Assembly: GCF_900215205.1 (NCBI RefSeq)
Contig: NZ_OBDY01000017.1
Coordinates: 130,963-194,962 of the forward strand
Source of the DNA: Paractinoplanes atraurantiacus
GTDB taxonomy: Bacteria > Actinomycetota > Actinomycetes > Mycobacteriales > Micromonosporaceae
Length of the DNA stretch: 64,000 nt
Direction of reading: 5' to 3'
Position numbers and translations under genes: made by a program. A model generated the notes under the pieces. It had not been told where the DNA came from, made no database searches, and saw only the letters and a program-made list of their open reading frames with translations. Below, one piece after another: positions 25,243 to 35,787 of the stretch (positions are counted from its first letter, which is position 1; each line of letters opens with the position of its first letter).

Positions 25243-25290
25243 TTGCTCGTCGCTCGCGCCCCTTGATACGGTTCTCTGCATATTCATGCG
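25243..25290 (+). promoter_or_regulatory. arg operon promoter with candidate ARG box
   Basis: TTGCTC (25243-25248) and TACGGT (25267-25272), 18 bases apart, form a plausible sigma-70 promoter. Immediately downstream TGCATATTCATGC (25277-25289) contains the GCAT-ATGC inverted repeat of ArgR boxes. GGAGG at 25290-25294 serves the argC start. Repression by the ArgR encoded in this operon is inferred. Confidence 0.6.
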
Positions 25291-25299
25291 GAGGTTGGT

Positions 25300-26301
25300 A
25301 TGGGGATTCGGGTCGCGGTCGCGGGCGCCAGTGGTTATGCGGGTGGTGAGTTGCTGAGGCTTCTCGCCGGGCACCCGGAGTTCGACCTCGTGGCGGCCAC
25401 CGCTCACACCCAGGCGGGCACGCACGTCACGGCCGTGCATCCGCAGCTCGCCGGGCTCGACCTGACGCTCGGCGCGACCGACGCCGCCGGCCTGAGCGGC
25501 GCCGACCTGGTGTTTCTCGCCCTGCCGCACGGGCAGTCGGCGGCGCTCGCGGCGCAGCTGCCCGAGACGGTGAAGATCGTCGACCTGGGCGCCGACTTCC
25601 GGCTCAGGGACGCGGCGCCCTGGGAGAAATACTACGGCGGCTCGCACGCCGGCACGTGGACTTACGGCCTGCCCGAGTTGCCCGGTCACCGCGAGCAGAT
25701 CAAGGCCTCCGACCGGGTGGCCAACACGGGTTGTTATGCGGCCACCATCACCCTGGCGCTGGCCCCGCTGATCGCCGCCGGCGTCGCCGATCCGGCCGAC
25801 GTGGTCGTGGTGGCCAGCTCCGGCACGTCGGGCGCCGGGCGCTCGGCCAAGGTCCACCTGCTCGGCAGCGAGGTCATGGGCGACCTCTCGCCGTACAAGG
25901 TCGGCGCCCACCAGCACGTGCCCGAGATCAAGCAGGCCTCCGGGGCGACGTCGCTGTCGATGACGCCGGTGCTGGCGCCGATGCCGCGCGGCATACTCGC
26001 CACTGTCACCGCGCGCCCGCTCACCGCGCAGGACCCGCGAGAGGTGCTCCAGGCCGCGTATGCGGACGAGCCTTTCGTGCACGTCCTGCCCGAGGGGCAG
26101 TGGCCGCACACGGCCGCCACCTCCGGTTCCAACTCGTGCCACCTCCAGGCCACCGTCGATGTCGACTCGGGCCGGATCGTGGTCGTCAGCGCCCTCGACA
26201 ACCTCGGCAAGGGTGCTGCTGGGCAAGCCGTCCAGTGCGCCAACATCATGTTCGGCCTGCCCGAGACCTCGGGCCTGTCCGTGTTCGGAGTGGCACCGTG
26301 A
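25300..26301 (+). CDS. argC: N-acetyl-gamma-glutamyl-phosphate reductase
   Basis: ArgC reduces N-acetylglutamyl phosphate to the semialdehyde with NADPH, the third step of arginine synthesis. The 333 residues contain VAVAGASGYAGGELLRLL (Rossmann motif), the catalytic Cys145 in ANTGCYAATI, and the domain with SSGTSGAGRSAKVH. It starts with ATG 25300 after GGAGG and is the first gene of the arg operon. The next gene overlaps its stop (GTGA). Confidence 0.97.
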   Translation: MGIRVAVAGASGYAGGELLRLLAGHPEFDLVAATAHTQAGTHVTAVHPQLAGLDLTLGATDAAGLSGADLVFLALPHGQSAALAAQLPETVKIVDLGADFRLRDAAPWEKYYGGSHAGTWTYGLPELPGHREQIKASDRVANTGCYAATITLALAPLIAAGVADPADVVVVASSGTSGAGRSAKVHLLGSEVMGDLSPYKVGAHQHVPEIKQASGATSLSMTPVLAPMPRGILATVTARPLTAQDPREVLQAAYADEPFVHVLPEGQWPHTAATSGSNSCHLQATVDVDSGRIVVVSALDNLGKGAAGQAVQCANIMFGLPETSGLSVFGVAP

Positions 26302-27470
26302 CCGTGACCCATCCCAAGGGCTTCCGGGCCTCCGGAGTCGCCGCCGGCCTGAAAGCCAACGGCAATCCCGACGTGGCCCTGGTCGTCAACGACGGCCCCG
26401 ACTTCACCGCCGCCGGCGTCTTCACCGGCAACCGGGTCAAGGCGGCGCCCGTGCTCTGGAGCCAGCAGGTGCTCAAGGGCGGCATCGTGCGCGCCGTCGT
26501 GCTCAACTCGGGCGGGGCCAACGCCTGCACCGGCCCGCAGGGCTTCCAGGACACGCACGCCACGGCCGAGCACACCGCGACAGTGCTCCGCGGCGGTCCC
26601 AAGCCGCAGCTGATCGGGGCCGGCGACGTGGCGGTCTGCTCGACCGGCCTGATCGGCGAGCTTCTGCCCATGGACAAGTTGCTGCCCGGCGTGAACGCGG
26701 CGGCCAAGTCGCTGAAGGCCGACGGTGGCCCGGCCGCGGCCGAGGCGATCATGACGACCGACACGGTGCCGAAGAACGCCGTGGTCGAGCGCGACGGCTG
26801 GTCGGTCGGCGGCATCGCCAAGGGCGCCGGCATGTTGGCCCCGGCGCTCGCCACCATGCTCGTGGTGATCACCACCGACGCCTCGGCCAACAACGAGGTG
26901 CTCGACGCCGCGCTGCGTGAGGCGACCCGGGTGACGTTCGACCGGATCGACGCCGACGGCTGCATGTCCACCAACGACACCGTGCTGCTGCTGGCCAGCG
27001 GCGCCTCCGACCGCCAGCCGACCCAGGAAGAGCTGACGGCGGCGGTCACCGAGGTCTGCCACGACCTGGCCCAGCAGCTGATCGCGGACGCCGAGGGCGC
27101 TACCAAGCACATCGCGATCGAGGTCAAGGGCGCGGCCACCGAGGCCGACGCGGTCGAGGTGGGCCGCACGGTCTGCCGCAACAACCTGGTCAAGACGGCG
27201 CTGTTCGGCAACGACCCCAACTGGGGGCGCATCCTGGCCGCGGTCGGCACGACACAGGCGCGCTTCGAGCCCGACCGGGTCGACGTGGCGATCAACGACG
27301 TGTGGATCTGCAAGGGCGGCGCGGCGGCGGAAGACCGCTCCAAGGTCGACCTGAGCGGCCGCGACGTCAAGATCACGGTGAACCTGCGCGAGGGCGAGAT
27401 GGAAGCGACGATCTGGACCACCGATCTGTCGCACGCGTACGTGCACGAGAACTCGGCGTACTCGTCGTGA
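26298..27470 (+). CDS. argJ: bifunctional glutamate N-acetyltransferase/amino-acid acetyltransferase
   Basis: ArgJ moves the acetyl group from N-acetylornithine to glutamate, making the pathway cyclic; bifunctional forms also use acetyl-CoA. The 390-residue precursor is cut between Ala185 and Thr186 in KGAGMLAPALATML, giving the catalytic Thr. Other signatures are ASGVAAGLK at the start and KTALFGNDPNWGRILAAVG near the C-terminus. GTG 26298 overlaps the argC stop. Whether it is mono- or bifunctional cannot be told here; no argA is seen in the window. Confidence 0.96.
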   Translation: MTVTHPKGFRASGVAAGLKANGNPDVALVVNDGPDFTAAGVFTGNRVKAAPVLWSQQVLKGGIVRAVVLNSGGANACTGPQGFQDTHATAEHTATVLRGGPKPQLIGAGDVAVCSTGLIGELLPMDKLLPGVNAAAKSLKADGGPAAAEAIMTTDTVPKNAVVERDGWSVGGIAKGAGMLAPALATMLVVITTDASANNEVLDAALREATRVTFDRIDADGCMSTNDTVLLLASGASDRQPTQEELTAAVTEVCHDLAQQLIADAEGATKHIAIEVKGAATEADAVEVGRTVCRNNLVKTALFGNDPNWGRILAAVGTTQARFEPDRVDVAINDVWICKGGAAAEDRSKVDLSGRDVKITVNLREGEMEATIWTTDLSHAYVHENSAYSS

Positions 27471-27501
27471 GCGCTCGCGCGAACGAGAAAGCAGGCTCAG
27501 T

Positions 27502-28371
27502 GTGACCACGCCGATCGAGAAAGCGGGCGTCCTGATCGAGGCGCTGCCGTGGCTGGAGCGGTTCCACGGCGCGACGATCGTCGTCAAATACGGCGGCAAC
27601 GCGATGATCAACCCGCAATTGCAGGCGGCCTTTGCCGCCGACATGGTCTTTCTCCGCTATGTCGGGATAAAGCCGGTTGTGGTGCATGGTGGTGGTCCGC
27701 AGATCAGCCGCATGCTCGACAAAATGGACATCACCAGTGAGTTCCGTGGTGGGCTCCGCGTGACCACTCCCGAAGCCATGGATGTCGTCCGGATGGTTCT
27801 TGTCGGACAAGTCGGACGTGAGCTGGTCGGGTTGATCAACCAGCACGGGCCTTTCGCCATCGGCCTGTCCGGCGAAGACGCTCGCCTGTTCACCGCTGTA
27901 CGTCGGGGCACGCTGGTTGACGGCGAGGAGGTCGACCTCGGTCAGGTCGGGGACTTGGCCAAGGTGGACACCTCGGCGGTGGACGACCTGATCGCGGCCG
28001 GCCGGATCCCCGTGATCGCGTCGGTCGCGCCGGACGCGGACGGGGTCGTGCACAACGTCAACGCCGACACGGCGGCGGCCGCGCTGGCCGAGGCGCTCGG
28101 CGCCCGCAAGCTGGTCGTGCTGACCGACGTGCCCGGGCTCTACACCAATTGGCCCGACACCTCGTCGCTCACCTCGCGCATCGACGCTGACGCCCTCGAA
28201 AAGCTGCTGCCCACCCTGGAGGCGGGCATGGTCCCCAAGATGGAGGCCTGCCTGCGCGCGGTGCGCGGCGGCGTCCCGGCCGCCCACGTCGTCGACGGCC
28301 GCGTCGAGCATTCGACGCTGCTGGAAGTCTTCACCTCGGAAGGAATCGGAACAATGGTGGTCCCCTCATGA
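27502..28371 (+). CDS. argB: acetylglutamate kinase
   Basis: ArgB phosphorylates N-acetylglutamate with ATP and is normally the arginine-inhibited step. The 289 residues show VVKYGGNAM and VVVHGGGPQIS (glycine-rich loops), the NVNADTAAAALAEAL region, LVVLTDVPGLY, and the C-terminal GMVPKMEACLRAV. An N-terminal helix (EKAGVLIEALPWL) like that of arginine-sensitive hexameric enzymes is present, so feedback inhibition is likely. It follows argJ after 31 bases. Confidence 0.97.
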   Translation: MTTPIEKAGVLIEALPWLERFHGATIVVKYGGNAMINPQLQAAFAADMVFLRYVGIKPVVVHGGGPQISRMLDKMDITSEFRGGLRVTTPEAMDVVRMVLVGQVGRELVGLINQHGPFAIGLSGEDARLFTAVRRGTLVDGEEVDLGQVGDLAKVDTSAVDDLIAAGRIPVIASVAPDADGVVHNVNADTAAAALAEALGARKLVVLTDVPGLYTNWPDTSSLTSRIDADALEKLLPTLEAGMVPKMEACLRAVRGGVPAAHVVDGRVEHSTLLEVFTSEGIGTMVVPS

Positions 28372-29512
28372 GCTCCCTGATCGACCGGTGGTCACAAGCG
28401 GGGATGAACAACTACGGAGCTCCGCAGGCGGCCCTGGTCCGAGGCGAGGGCGCGGTCCTCACCGACGAGAACGGCAAGCAGTACGTCGACTTCCTGGGCG
28501 GCATCGCGGTCAACGCCCTCGGGCACGCGCACCCGGCCGTCGTCGAGGCCGTCACCCAGCAGGTGCAGCAGCTCGGCCACATCTCCAACTTCTACGTCGC
28601 CGAGCCGACCGTCGCCCTGGCCGAGCTCCTGCTGGCGCTGGCCGGCCGTTCGGGACGGGTGCTCTTCACCAATTCCGGCGCCGAGGCCAACGAGGCTGCC
28701 TTCAAGCTCTCCCGCCTGACGGGGCGCACCCATGTCGTGGCGACGAAGGGGGCATTCCACGGCCGCACGATGGGCGCTCTCGCCCTGACCGGTCAGCCCG
28801 CCAAGGCCGACCCGTTCCGTCCGCTGCCGGGCGACGTGTCGCATGTCGATTTCGGCGATCTGGCCGCGCTGGACGCCGCTGTCACCGACGGCACCGCCAT
28901 GGTCATCATCGAGCCCATCCAGGGCGAGAGCGGCGTCGTGGTCCCGCCGCCGGGCTACTTGGCCGGCGCCCGGGAGATCTGCGACAAGACGGGCGCGCTG
29001 CTCGTGCTGGACGAGGTACAGACCGGCATCGGCCGCACCGGGCACTGGTTCCATCACCAGAGCGAGGGCGTCGAGCCCGACATCATCACCCTGGCCAAGG
29101 GCCTCGGCGGCGGTCTGCCGCTCGGCGCCTGTGTCGCCTTCGGCCGGGCCGCCGACCTGTTCACCCCCGGGTCGCACGGCACCACGTTCGGCGGCAACCC
29201 GATCTCGTGCGCCGCGGGGCTGGCCGTCATCCGTACGATCGCCGGCGAAGGTCTCCTCGACCACGTGAAGCGGGTCGGCGAACAGCTGCGGCGCGGCCTC
29301 GAAGGCCACCCCGCCGTCAACCATGTCCGTGGCGCGGGCCTGCTGCTCGGCATCGTGCTGAACGAGCCGATCGCGGCCAAGCTCGCCGCCGACCTCAAGG
29401 AAGCTGGTTTCCTGGTGAACGCCCCCGCACCGGATGTCATCCGGCTCGCCCCTCCGCTGATCATCAGCGTCGAGCAGGCCGACGCCCTCATCGCCGCCCT
29501 GGACGGTCTCCG

Positions 29513-29516
<4 letters not shown>
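28368..29516 (+). CDS. argD: acetylornithine aminotransferase
   Basis: ArgD is a class III PLP aminotransferase converting N-acetylglutamate semialdehyde to N-acetylornithine with glutamate as donor. The 382 residues include VLFTNSGAEANEAAFKL, HGRTMGAL, VLDEVQTGIGRTG with the cofactor Asp, and the PLP lysine in ITLAKGLGGGLPLGA. ATG 28368 overlaps the argB stop (ATGA). Confidence 0.97.
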
Positions 29517-30438
<922 letters not shown>

Positions 30439-30442
<4 letters not shown>

Positions 30443-30942
30443 CCGGGCCGGTGACCAGGGCCGGCCGGCACGCCCGGATCGTCGAGCTGATCAGGGACAA
30501 GGCCATCCGCTCGCAGACCGAGCTCGCCGAGCTGCTGGCCGGCGAGGGCGTCCAGGTCACCCAGGCCACCCTGTCGCGCGACCTGGAGGAGCTGGGCGCC
30601 GTGAAGGTCAGCGGCGCCTACCTCATCCCCGAGGACGGCAAGCGGCCGCTGCGCGAGACCACCGAGCAGGGGCCGGCCCGCCTGCTGCGACTGCTGAAAG
30701 AGCTGCTCACCAGCGTCGACTACAGCGGCAACATCGCCGTGCTGCGGACGCCGCCCGGCGCGGCCCAGTTCCTGGCGAGCGCCCTCGACCGGTCCGGGCT
30801 CACCGACGTCGTCGGCACCATCGCCGGCGACGACACGATCTTCGTCGTGGCCCGCGACCTGAACGGCGGCGAGGCGCTGGCCGAGAAACTGGCCGTGTGG
30901 GCCGGGCACACCATCGACACGCTGGAAAGGAGCACCCCGTGA
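30439..30942 (+). CDS. argR: arginine repressor
   Basis: ArgR is a hexameric arginine-responsive repressor of the pathway. The 167 residues have an N-terminal winged helix (ARIVELIRDKAIRSQTELAELL, then QATLSRDLEELGAVKV) and the C-terminal arginine-binding domain with GLTDVVGTIAGDDTIFVVARD. It lies in the operon it should control; a candidate box is upstream of argC. GTG 30439 overlaps the argF stop. Confidence 0.96.
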
Positions 30943-32141
30943 CCGAGCGGGTGGTACTTGCCTATTCCGGGGGGCTCGACACCTCCGTGGCCATCCCCTA
31001 TCTGGCCGACCAGGTCGGCGGCGAGGTCATCGCGGTCGCCCTCGACGTCGGCCAGGGCGGCGAGGACATGGAGGTCATCCGGCAGCGCGCCCTCGACTGC
31101 GGCGCCGCCGAGAGCGTCGTGGTCGACGCCCGCGAGGAGTTCGCGGCCGACTTCTGCCTGCCCGCGCTGCGGGCCAACGCCCTCTACATGGACCGCTACC
31201 CGCTGGTCTCGGCGCTGAGCCGCCCGCTGATCGTGCGCCACCTGGTCGAGGCGGCCAAGCAGCACGGCGGCACCGTCGTCTCGCACGGCTGCACCGGCAA
31301 GGGCAACGACCAGGTCCGGTTCGAGGTCGGCATCGGCGCCCTCGCCCCCGATCTGAAGGTGATCGCGCCCGCCCGTGACTTCGCGTGGACGCGGGACAAG
31401 GCGATCGCGCTGGCCGAGGAGAAGGGCCTGCCGATCGACGTGTCGCACAAGTCGCCGTACTCGATCGACCAGAACCTGTGGGGCCGCGCGGTCGAGACCG
31501 GCTTCCTCGAGGACATCTGGAACGCACCCATCGAGGACATCTACTCCTACACCCAGGACCCGTCCGCTGTCCGCGACCCGGACGAGGTCGTCATCACGTT
31601 CGACCAGGGCAACCCGGTCGCCATCGACGGCGAGACGGTCACCCCGTTGCAGGCCATCACCGAGCTGAACCGGCGCGCCGGCGACCAGGGCGTCGGGCGC
31701 CTCGACATGGTCGAGGACCGCCTGGTCGGCATCAAGAGCCGCGAGGTGTACGAGGCGCCGGGTGCCATCGCCCTGATCGCCGCTCACCAGGAGCTCGAAA
31801 ACGTGACCGTCGAGCGCGACCTGGCCCGCTTCAAACGGTCGGTCGACCAGCGCTGGGGCGAGCTCGTCTACGACGGTCTCTGGTTCTCGCCGCTGAAGCA
31901 CGCGCTCGACGCCTTCATCGCCGACAGCCAGAAGCATGTGACCGGCGAGGTCCGGCTCGTGCTGCACGGCGGCCGGGCCACCGTCACCGGCCGTCGTTCC
32001 GAGGCCAGCCTGTACGACTTCGGCCTGGCCACCTACGACACGGGCGACACCTTCGACCAGTCCCTGGCCAAGGGTTTCGTGCAGCTGTGGGGCCTGCCGT
32101 CACGCATGGCGTCGGCCCGCGACCACCGTCTGGGAGACTGA
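30939..32141 (+). CDS. argG: argininosuccinate synthase
   Basis: ArgG condenses citrulline and aspartate using ATP. The 400 residues contain the PP-loop AYSGGLDTS (residues 8-16), SHGCTGKGNDQVRFE and SVYDQNLW-type sequence (YSIDQNLWGRAVETG). GTG 30939 overlaps the argR stop and is preceded by AAAGGAG. Confidence 0.97.
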   Translation: MTERVVLAYSGGLDTSVAIPYLADQVGGEVIAVALDVGQGGEDMEVIRQRALDCGAAESVVVDAREEFAADFCLPALRANALYMDRYPLVSALSRPLIVRHLVEAAKQHGGTVVSHGCTGKGNDQVRFEVGIGALAPDLKVIAPARDFAWTRDKAIALAEEKGLPIDVSHKSPYSIDQNLWGRAVETGFLEDIWNAPIEDIYSYTQDPSAVRDPDEVVITFDQGNPVAIDGETVTPLQAITELNRRAGDQGVGRLDMVEDRLVGIKSREVYEAPGAIALIAAHQELENVTVERDLARFKRSVDQRWGELVYDGLWFSPLKHALDAFIADSQKHVTGEVRLVLHGGRATVTGRRSEASLYDFGLATYDTGDTFDQSLAKGFVQLWGLPSRMASARDHRLGD

Positions 32142-32147
32142 CTCACC

Positions 32148-33572
32148 GTGACGAACGAGAAGACATCCTTGTGGGGTGGCCGGTTCGCCGGCGGTCCCGC
32201 CGACGCCCTGGCCCGCCTGTCGGTCAGCGTCCAGTTCGACTGGCGTCTCGCCCCGTACGACATCGCCGGCTCCCGCGCCCACGCGCGGGTCCTGGCCGCG
32301 GCCGGGCTGCTCGACCCGGACGAGCTGGGCCAGATGCTGGCCGCCCTCGACGACCTCGAGGCGGCCTGCGCGTCCGGCGAGTTCCGCCCGACGATCGACG
32401 ACGAGGACGTGCACACCGCGCTCGAGCGCGGCCTGCTCGAACGGCTCGGTGCGCTGGGCGGCAAGCTGCGCGCCGGCCGCTCCCGCAACGACCAGGTCGC
32501 CACCGACCTGCGCCTCTACATGCGCGACCACGCCCGCGGGGTCGCGCAGGCCGTCGTCGAGCTGGCCGACGCGCTCACCGAACAGGCCGCCAACAACGTG
32601 AACACGGCGGCGCCCGGCATGACCCACGTGCAGCACGCGCAGCCGGTCACCTTCGGCCACTGGCTGCTGGCCCACGTGCAGCCGCTGCTGCGTGACCTCG
32701 ACCGGCTGCGCGACTGGGACGCCCGTACGGCAATCTCGCCTTTGGGCAGTGGGGCCCTGGCCGGCTCGTCGTTGCCGCTGGACCCGGCGGCGGTGGCCAA
32801 GGAGCTCGGCTTCACCGCCCCGGCGCCGAACTCGATGGACGCGGTGGCCGACCGCGACTTCGTGGCCGAGTTCCTCTTCATCACGTCGCTGATCGGCGTG
32901 CACCTCTCCCGCCTCGGCGAGGAGGTCGTGCTCTGGACGTCGACCGAGTTCGGCTGGGTCGAGCTGGACGACGCCTTCGCCACCGGCTCGTCGATCATGC
33001 CGCAGAAGAAGAACGCCGACATCGCCGAACTGGCCCGCGGCAAGAGCGGCCGGCTCATCGGCGGCCTGGTCACGGTGCTGACCATGCTCAAGGGCCTGCC
33101 CCTGACGTACGACCGCGACATGCAGGAGGACAAGGAGCCGGTCTTCGACGCCATCGAGACGCTCGAGCTCCTGCTGCCCGCCCTGGCCGGCATGATCTCG
33201 ACGATGACGGTGCGGGTGGACCGCCTGACCGCGGCCGCTCCGGTCGGCTTCTCCCTGGCCACCGAGGTCGCCGACTGGCTGGTCCGCAAGGGCGTCCCGT
33301 TCCGCGACGCCCACGAGATCACCGGCAAGCTGGTCGCCCTCTGCTCGGTCCGCGAGTGCGAGCTCGAAGACCTGACCGACGACGACCTGAAAACCGTCAG
33401 CGAACACCTGGACCCGTCCGTCCGCCAGATCCTCACGGTCGAGTCGGCCCTGGCCGCCCGCACCACCCCCGGCTCCACCGGCCCCGGCCCGGTCGCCGAG
33501 CAGCTCGCCCAGGTCCAGCACCACCTCGACACGTGGCGCTCCTGGGCAGTGGAGAAGGTCGTGCCCCGCTAG
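32148..33572 (+). CDS. argH: argininosuccinate lyase
   Basis: ArgH splits argininosuccinate into arginine and fumarate and closes the pathway. The 474 residues belong to the fumarase/aspartase superfamily: LWGGRFAGG at the start, GRSRNDQVATDLRLY, THVQHAQPVTFGHW with the catalytic His, and the signature TGSSIMPQKKNAD with the catalytic Ser. GTG 32148 is six bases after the argG stop. It is the last gene of the operon and is directly followed by an IS5 remnant. Confidence 0.97.
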   Translation: MTNEKTSLWGGRFAGGPADALARLSVSVQFDWRLAPYDIAGSRAHARVLAAAGLLDPDELGQMLAALDDLEAACASGEFRPTIDDEDVHTALERGLLERLGALGGKLRAGRSRNDQVATDLRLYMRDHARGVAQAVVELADALTEQAANNVNTAAPGMTHVQHAQPVTFGHWLLAHVQPLLRDLDRLRDWDARTAISPLGSGALAGSSLPLDPAAVAKELGFTAPAPNSMDAVADRDFVAEFLFITSLIGVHLSRLGEEVVLWTSTEFGWVELDDAFATGSSIMPQKKNADIAELARGKSGRLIGGLVTVLTMLKGLPLTYDRDMQEDKEPVFDAIETLELLLPALAGMISTMTVRVDRLTAAAPVGFSLATEVADWLVRKGVPFRDAHEITGKLVALCSVRECELEDLTDDDLKTVSEHLDPSVRQILTVESALAARTTPGSTGPGPVAEQLAQVQHHLDTWRSWAVEKVVPR

Positions 33573-33829
33573 GTCGTGTTTCGCAGGGCGCGGAGCCATT
33601 GGTTGATGGCCGCTCGGAATACGGGCGGTGATACCGCGACGGCGTAGGGGGCCCGGTTGGCGCGGGACGTGCAGGCCTTGTCGGCCAGCACGATGTCCGG
33701 GCGGACTGGTGGCACCCAGATTTTGGCCAGTACGTTGACGAGCTGCGGGCTGTCGCCACGTTGCCCGGCGGTCACCACCGCGGCCATCAGGTTGCGGCCT
33801 TGTTCGCAGGTCAGATGTGTCTTGGTGGT
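33569..33829 (-). pseudogene. IS5-family (IS427-group) transposase remnant with internal deletion
   Basis: The minus strand retains a middle piece, WTTKTHLTCEQGRNLMAAVV, TAGQRGDSPQLV and DIVLADKACTSRANRA, then jumps to the family's C-terminus, PPVFRAAINQWLRAL. The segment that normally lies between (the second half of the catalytic core) is missing, and so is the whole N-terminus. No inverted repeats are recognisable. It lies tail to tail against argH and shares its last four bases. Confidence 0.8.
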
Positions 33830-33861
33830 CCAGCGGCGAAGCCATCGATACAGGGTTTCGG

Positions 33862-33887
33862 GCCGGCCACGCGGAAGCGTGGCCGGC
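33862..33887. terminator. strong hairpin between IS5 remnant and membrane protein gene
   Basis: GCCGGCCACGC, tetraloop GGAA, GCGTGGCCGGC: a perfect 11-base stem. It lies 18 bases after the stop of the minus-strand gene ending at 33905, so it is a good candidate terminator for the sigma-factor operon despite lacking a T run. Confidence 0.65.
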
Positions 33888-33904
33888 TCGGGTGGCGGGC
33901 CGGG

Positions 33905-35272
33905 CTATTCGACGATTCTGGTCTTCAGGTCGTCGCCGGGCAGGCCGCCGCTGTCGGTTTCGAACGGGGGGACCGGTGTCGCGCCGATGACCGAGCCGTC
34001 GGCGGCGTAGGCCGTCACGGTGGCGTCGCCTGACGTCGGCAGCGTGGTGAAGGCCGCGCCGGCCGCGTCCGGCACGCCGCCCAGCGACAAGCGGGCGGTG
34101 CCGGGCGGGCCGACGACCACCACCTGGTCCGTGCGGTCGTCCTTGCCCTCGGCCCGCATCCGCCAGGCGATCGGGCGCTCGCCGGCGCCGGCGGCCGGCA
34201 GCAGCAGGCGCAGATCCTCGCGATATGTGTTCGCGCCGCCGTGGAAGGCGTAGGCCAGGACACCGCCGCCCTTCGGCTGGATGGTGAGCAAGGCCGCCGG
34301 CTGGCCGTTGACCGTGCCCGTCCAACGGATCTTCACCGTGGTGCCCTGGGCGGGCAGGCGGGCGTCACCGAGCGCGCTCTCGATCCAGCGGCGCATCGTG
34401 AGCCGGTCGAAGCTCCGCTCACCGAGCGCATCGGTGAGCACCTGCTCGCTGATCTCCTGCGTGTTCGGGCCCGCCTTGCCGCTCCACCCGCCGTACGCAG
34501 GACCGTTGTAGATCTCCCGGTGGTGTGGGTCGGTCACGGTGACCGTCGTGCCGGGGTCGAACGGCGCGGCCGGCAGGATGAACTCGGCCAGCCCGCTGCC
34601 GGGCATGGCGGTCTGTGGTGCCGCGTGCTCGACGCGCCCGGCGGCGCTGTAGGTGAAACCGTTGCTCACCGCGACCGTCGAACCCGACGGGGCGACCACG
34701 ACCAGCGCCCCGGGCGCGTCGGTGCGGCCCTGCTTGAAGATCGCCACTTGTTCGCCGCCGTCGGTGCGGGCGTCCTCGTACATCTCGGCCGGCGTCGCGC
34801 CCGGGTCGCCGCGATACCACATCAGCGTCTCGTCGGTCAGGAAGCCGAAGCGCAGCGGCACCAGCGCGAGCGCGAGCCGGTGGCCGGGCACGTCACCGGC
34901 GTACAGGAAACGGATTTGGCTCCTGTCTTTGATTTTCCAGAGCTCGCCGGGGTCCTCGACATCCTTGATCGCGCCGCGCATGCCGTCCAGCCAGGCCGTG
35001 TCGTTCGCGAGCGATCCGCGCAGAGCGCTCTTGGCCAGCGCGGTCTCGCGCCCGGCGATCGCGATGCCCGGCGCCCAGCCCGGCAGCGGCACCAGGCCGG
35101 TTTGCACGCCCACCGCGGCCACGATGGCCGCCGCCACCACACCGATCCGGATCCTTCGGTTGCGCTTGTGGGCCTTCTCGCGCCGGGTGAAACCGGACCA
35201 AGGATCTTGCGGTACGCCCAGAGCCTCGGCCTCGGCCGCGAGCGCGTCGCGCAGGGTCGCCTCGGTGGTCAT
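33905..35272 (-). CDS. single-pass membrane protein, putative partner of SigE-family sigma factor
   Basis: This 455-residue protein has a cytoplasmic N-terminus (about 45 residues, Arg/Lys-rich near the membrane: TRREKAHKRNRRIRI), one membrane helix (GVVAAAIVAAVGVQTGLVPL) and a large extracytoplasmic part with no recognised domain. The layout matches proteins encoded with SigE-family sigma factors in Micromonosporaceae, where they may sense or restrain the sigma factor; no zinc anti-sigma motif is seen. ATG 35272 overlaps the sigma stop (ATGA), so the pair is coupled. Confidence 0.75.
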   Translation of the reverse strand: MTTEATLRDALAAEAEALGVPQDPWSGFTRREKAHKRNRRIRIGVVAAAIVAAVGVQTGLVPLPGWAPGIAIAGRETALAKSALRGSLANDTAWLDGMRGAIKDVEDPGELWKIKDRSQIRFLYAGDVPGHRLALALVPLRFGFLTDETLMWYRGDPGATPAEMYEDARTDGGEQVAIFKQGRTDAPGALVVVAPSGSTVAVSNGFTYSAAGRVEHAAPQTAMPGSGLAEFILPAAPFDPGTTVTVTDPHHREIYNGPAYGGWSGKAGPNTQEISEQVLTDALGERSFDRLTMRRWIESALGDARLPAQGTTVKIRWTGTVNGQPAALLTIQPKGGGVLAYAFHGGANTYREDLRLLLPAAGAGERPIAWRMRAEGKDDRTDQVVVVGPPGTARLSLGGVPDAAGAAFTTLPTSGDATVTAYAADGSVIGATPVPPFETDSGGLPGDDLKTRIVE

Positions 35273-35787
35273 GCGCGCCTCCCTTCGAGAGTCGTGGCCG
35301 GTCCTTCGAGACTCGTGGTGGCGCGGAACTCGGCGCGCAGCCGTTCGAGGCCGCGCGAGGCCTGGCTCTTCACGCTGCCGACCGAGCATCCGAGCGTCGC
35401 CGCCGTCTCGGCCTCACTGAGATCGGCGAAGTAGCGCAGCACCAGCACCGCCCGCATCCGGGGCGGCAACCCCCGCAACGCGGTGATCACCTCGTGGCGC
35501 TGATCGAGCGGCCCGTACGGATCCGCGGCCGGCGCGTCGCCGAGCAGCAGCGGCACCTCGCTGACCCGCCGGCGCCGCCGCCACGACACCGCCGTGTTGA
35601 CCATGGCCTTGCGGACGTACGCGACGGGCGCCTCCATCCGCGACACACGCCCCCAGCGCCGGTGTGTCTTCTCGAGGGCGGACTGCACCAGATCCTCGGC
35701 GTAGCCACGATCCCCGGTCAGCAGATAGGCCGTCCGCAGCAGCGGCGCCCACTCCCGTTCGACGAACGCCCGGAACTCCTCAGCCAC
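35269..35787 (-). CDS. SigE-family RNA polymerase sigma factor
   Basis: This is a 172-residue group 4 (ECF) sigma factor. Region 2 has LLRTAYLLTGDRGYAEDLVQSALEKTHRRW and region 4 has LPPRMRAVLVLRYFADLSEAETAATLGCSVGSVKSQASRGLERLR. It would direct RNA polymerase to a small regulon, probably in response to an envelope signal through the coupled membrane protein. GTG 35787 is chosen because AGGAG lies five bases upstream; longer frames add unrelated sequence. Confidence 0.9.
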   Translation of the reverse strand: MAEEFRAFVEREWAPLLRTAYLLTGDRGYAEDLVQSALEKTHRRWGRVSRMEAPVAYVRKAMVNTAVSWRRRRRVSEVPLLLGDAPAADPYGPLDQRHEVITALRGLPPRMRAVLVLRYFADLSEAETAATLGCSVGSVKSQASRGLERLRAEFRATTSLEGPATTLEGRRA

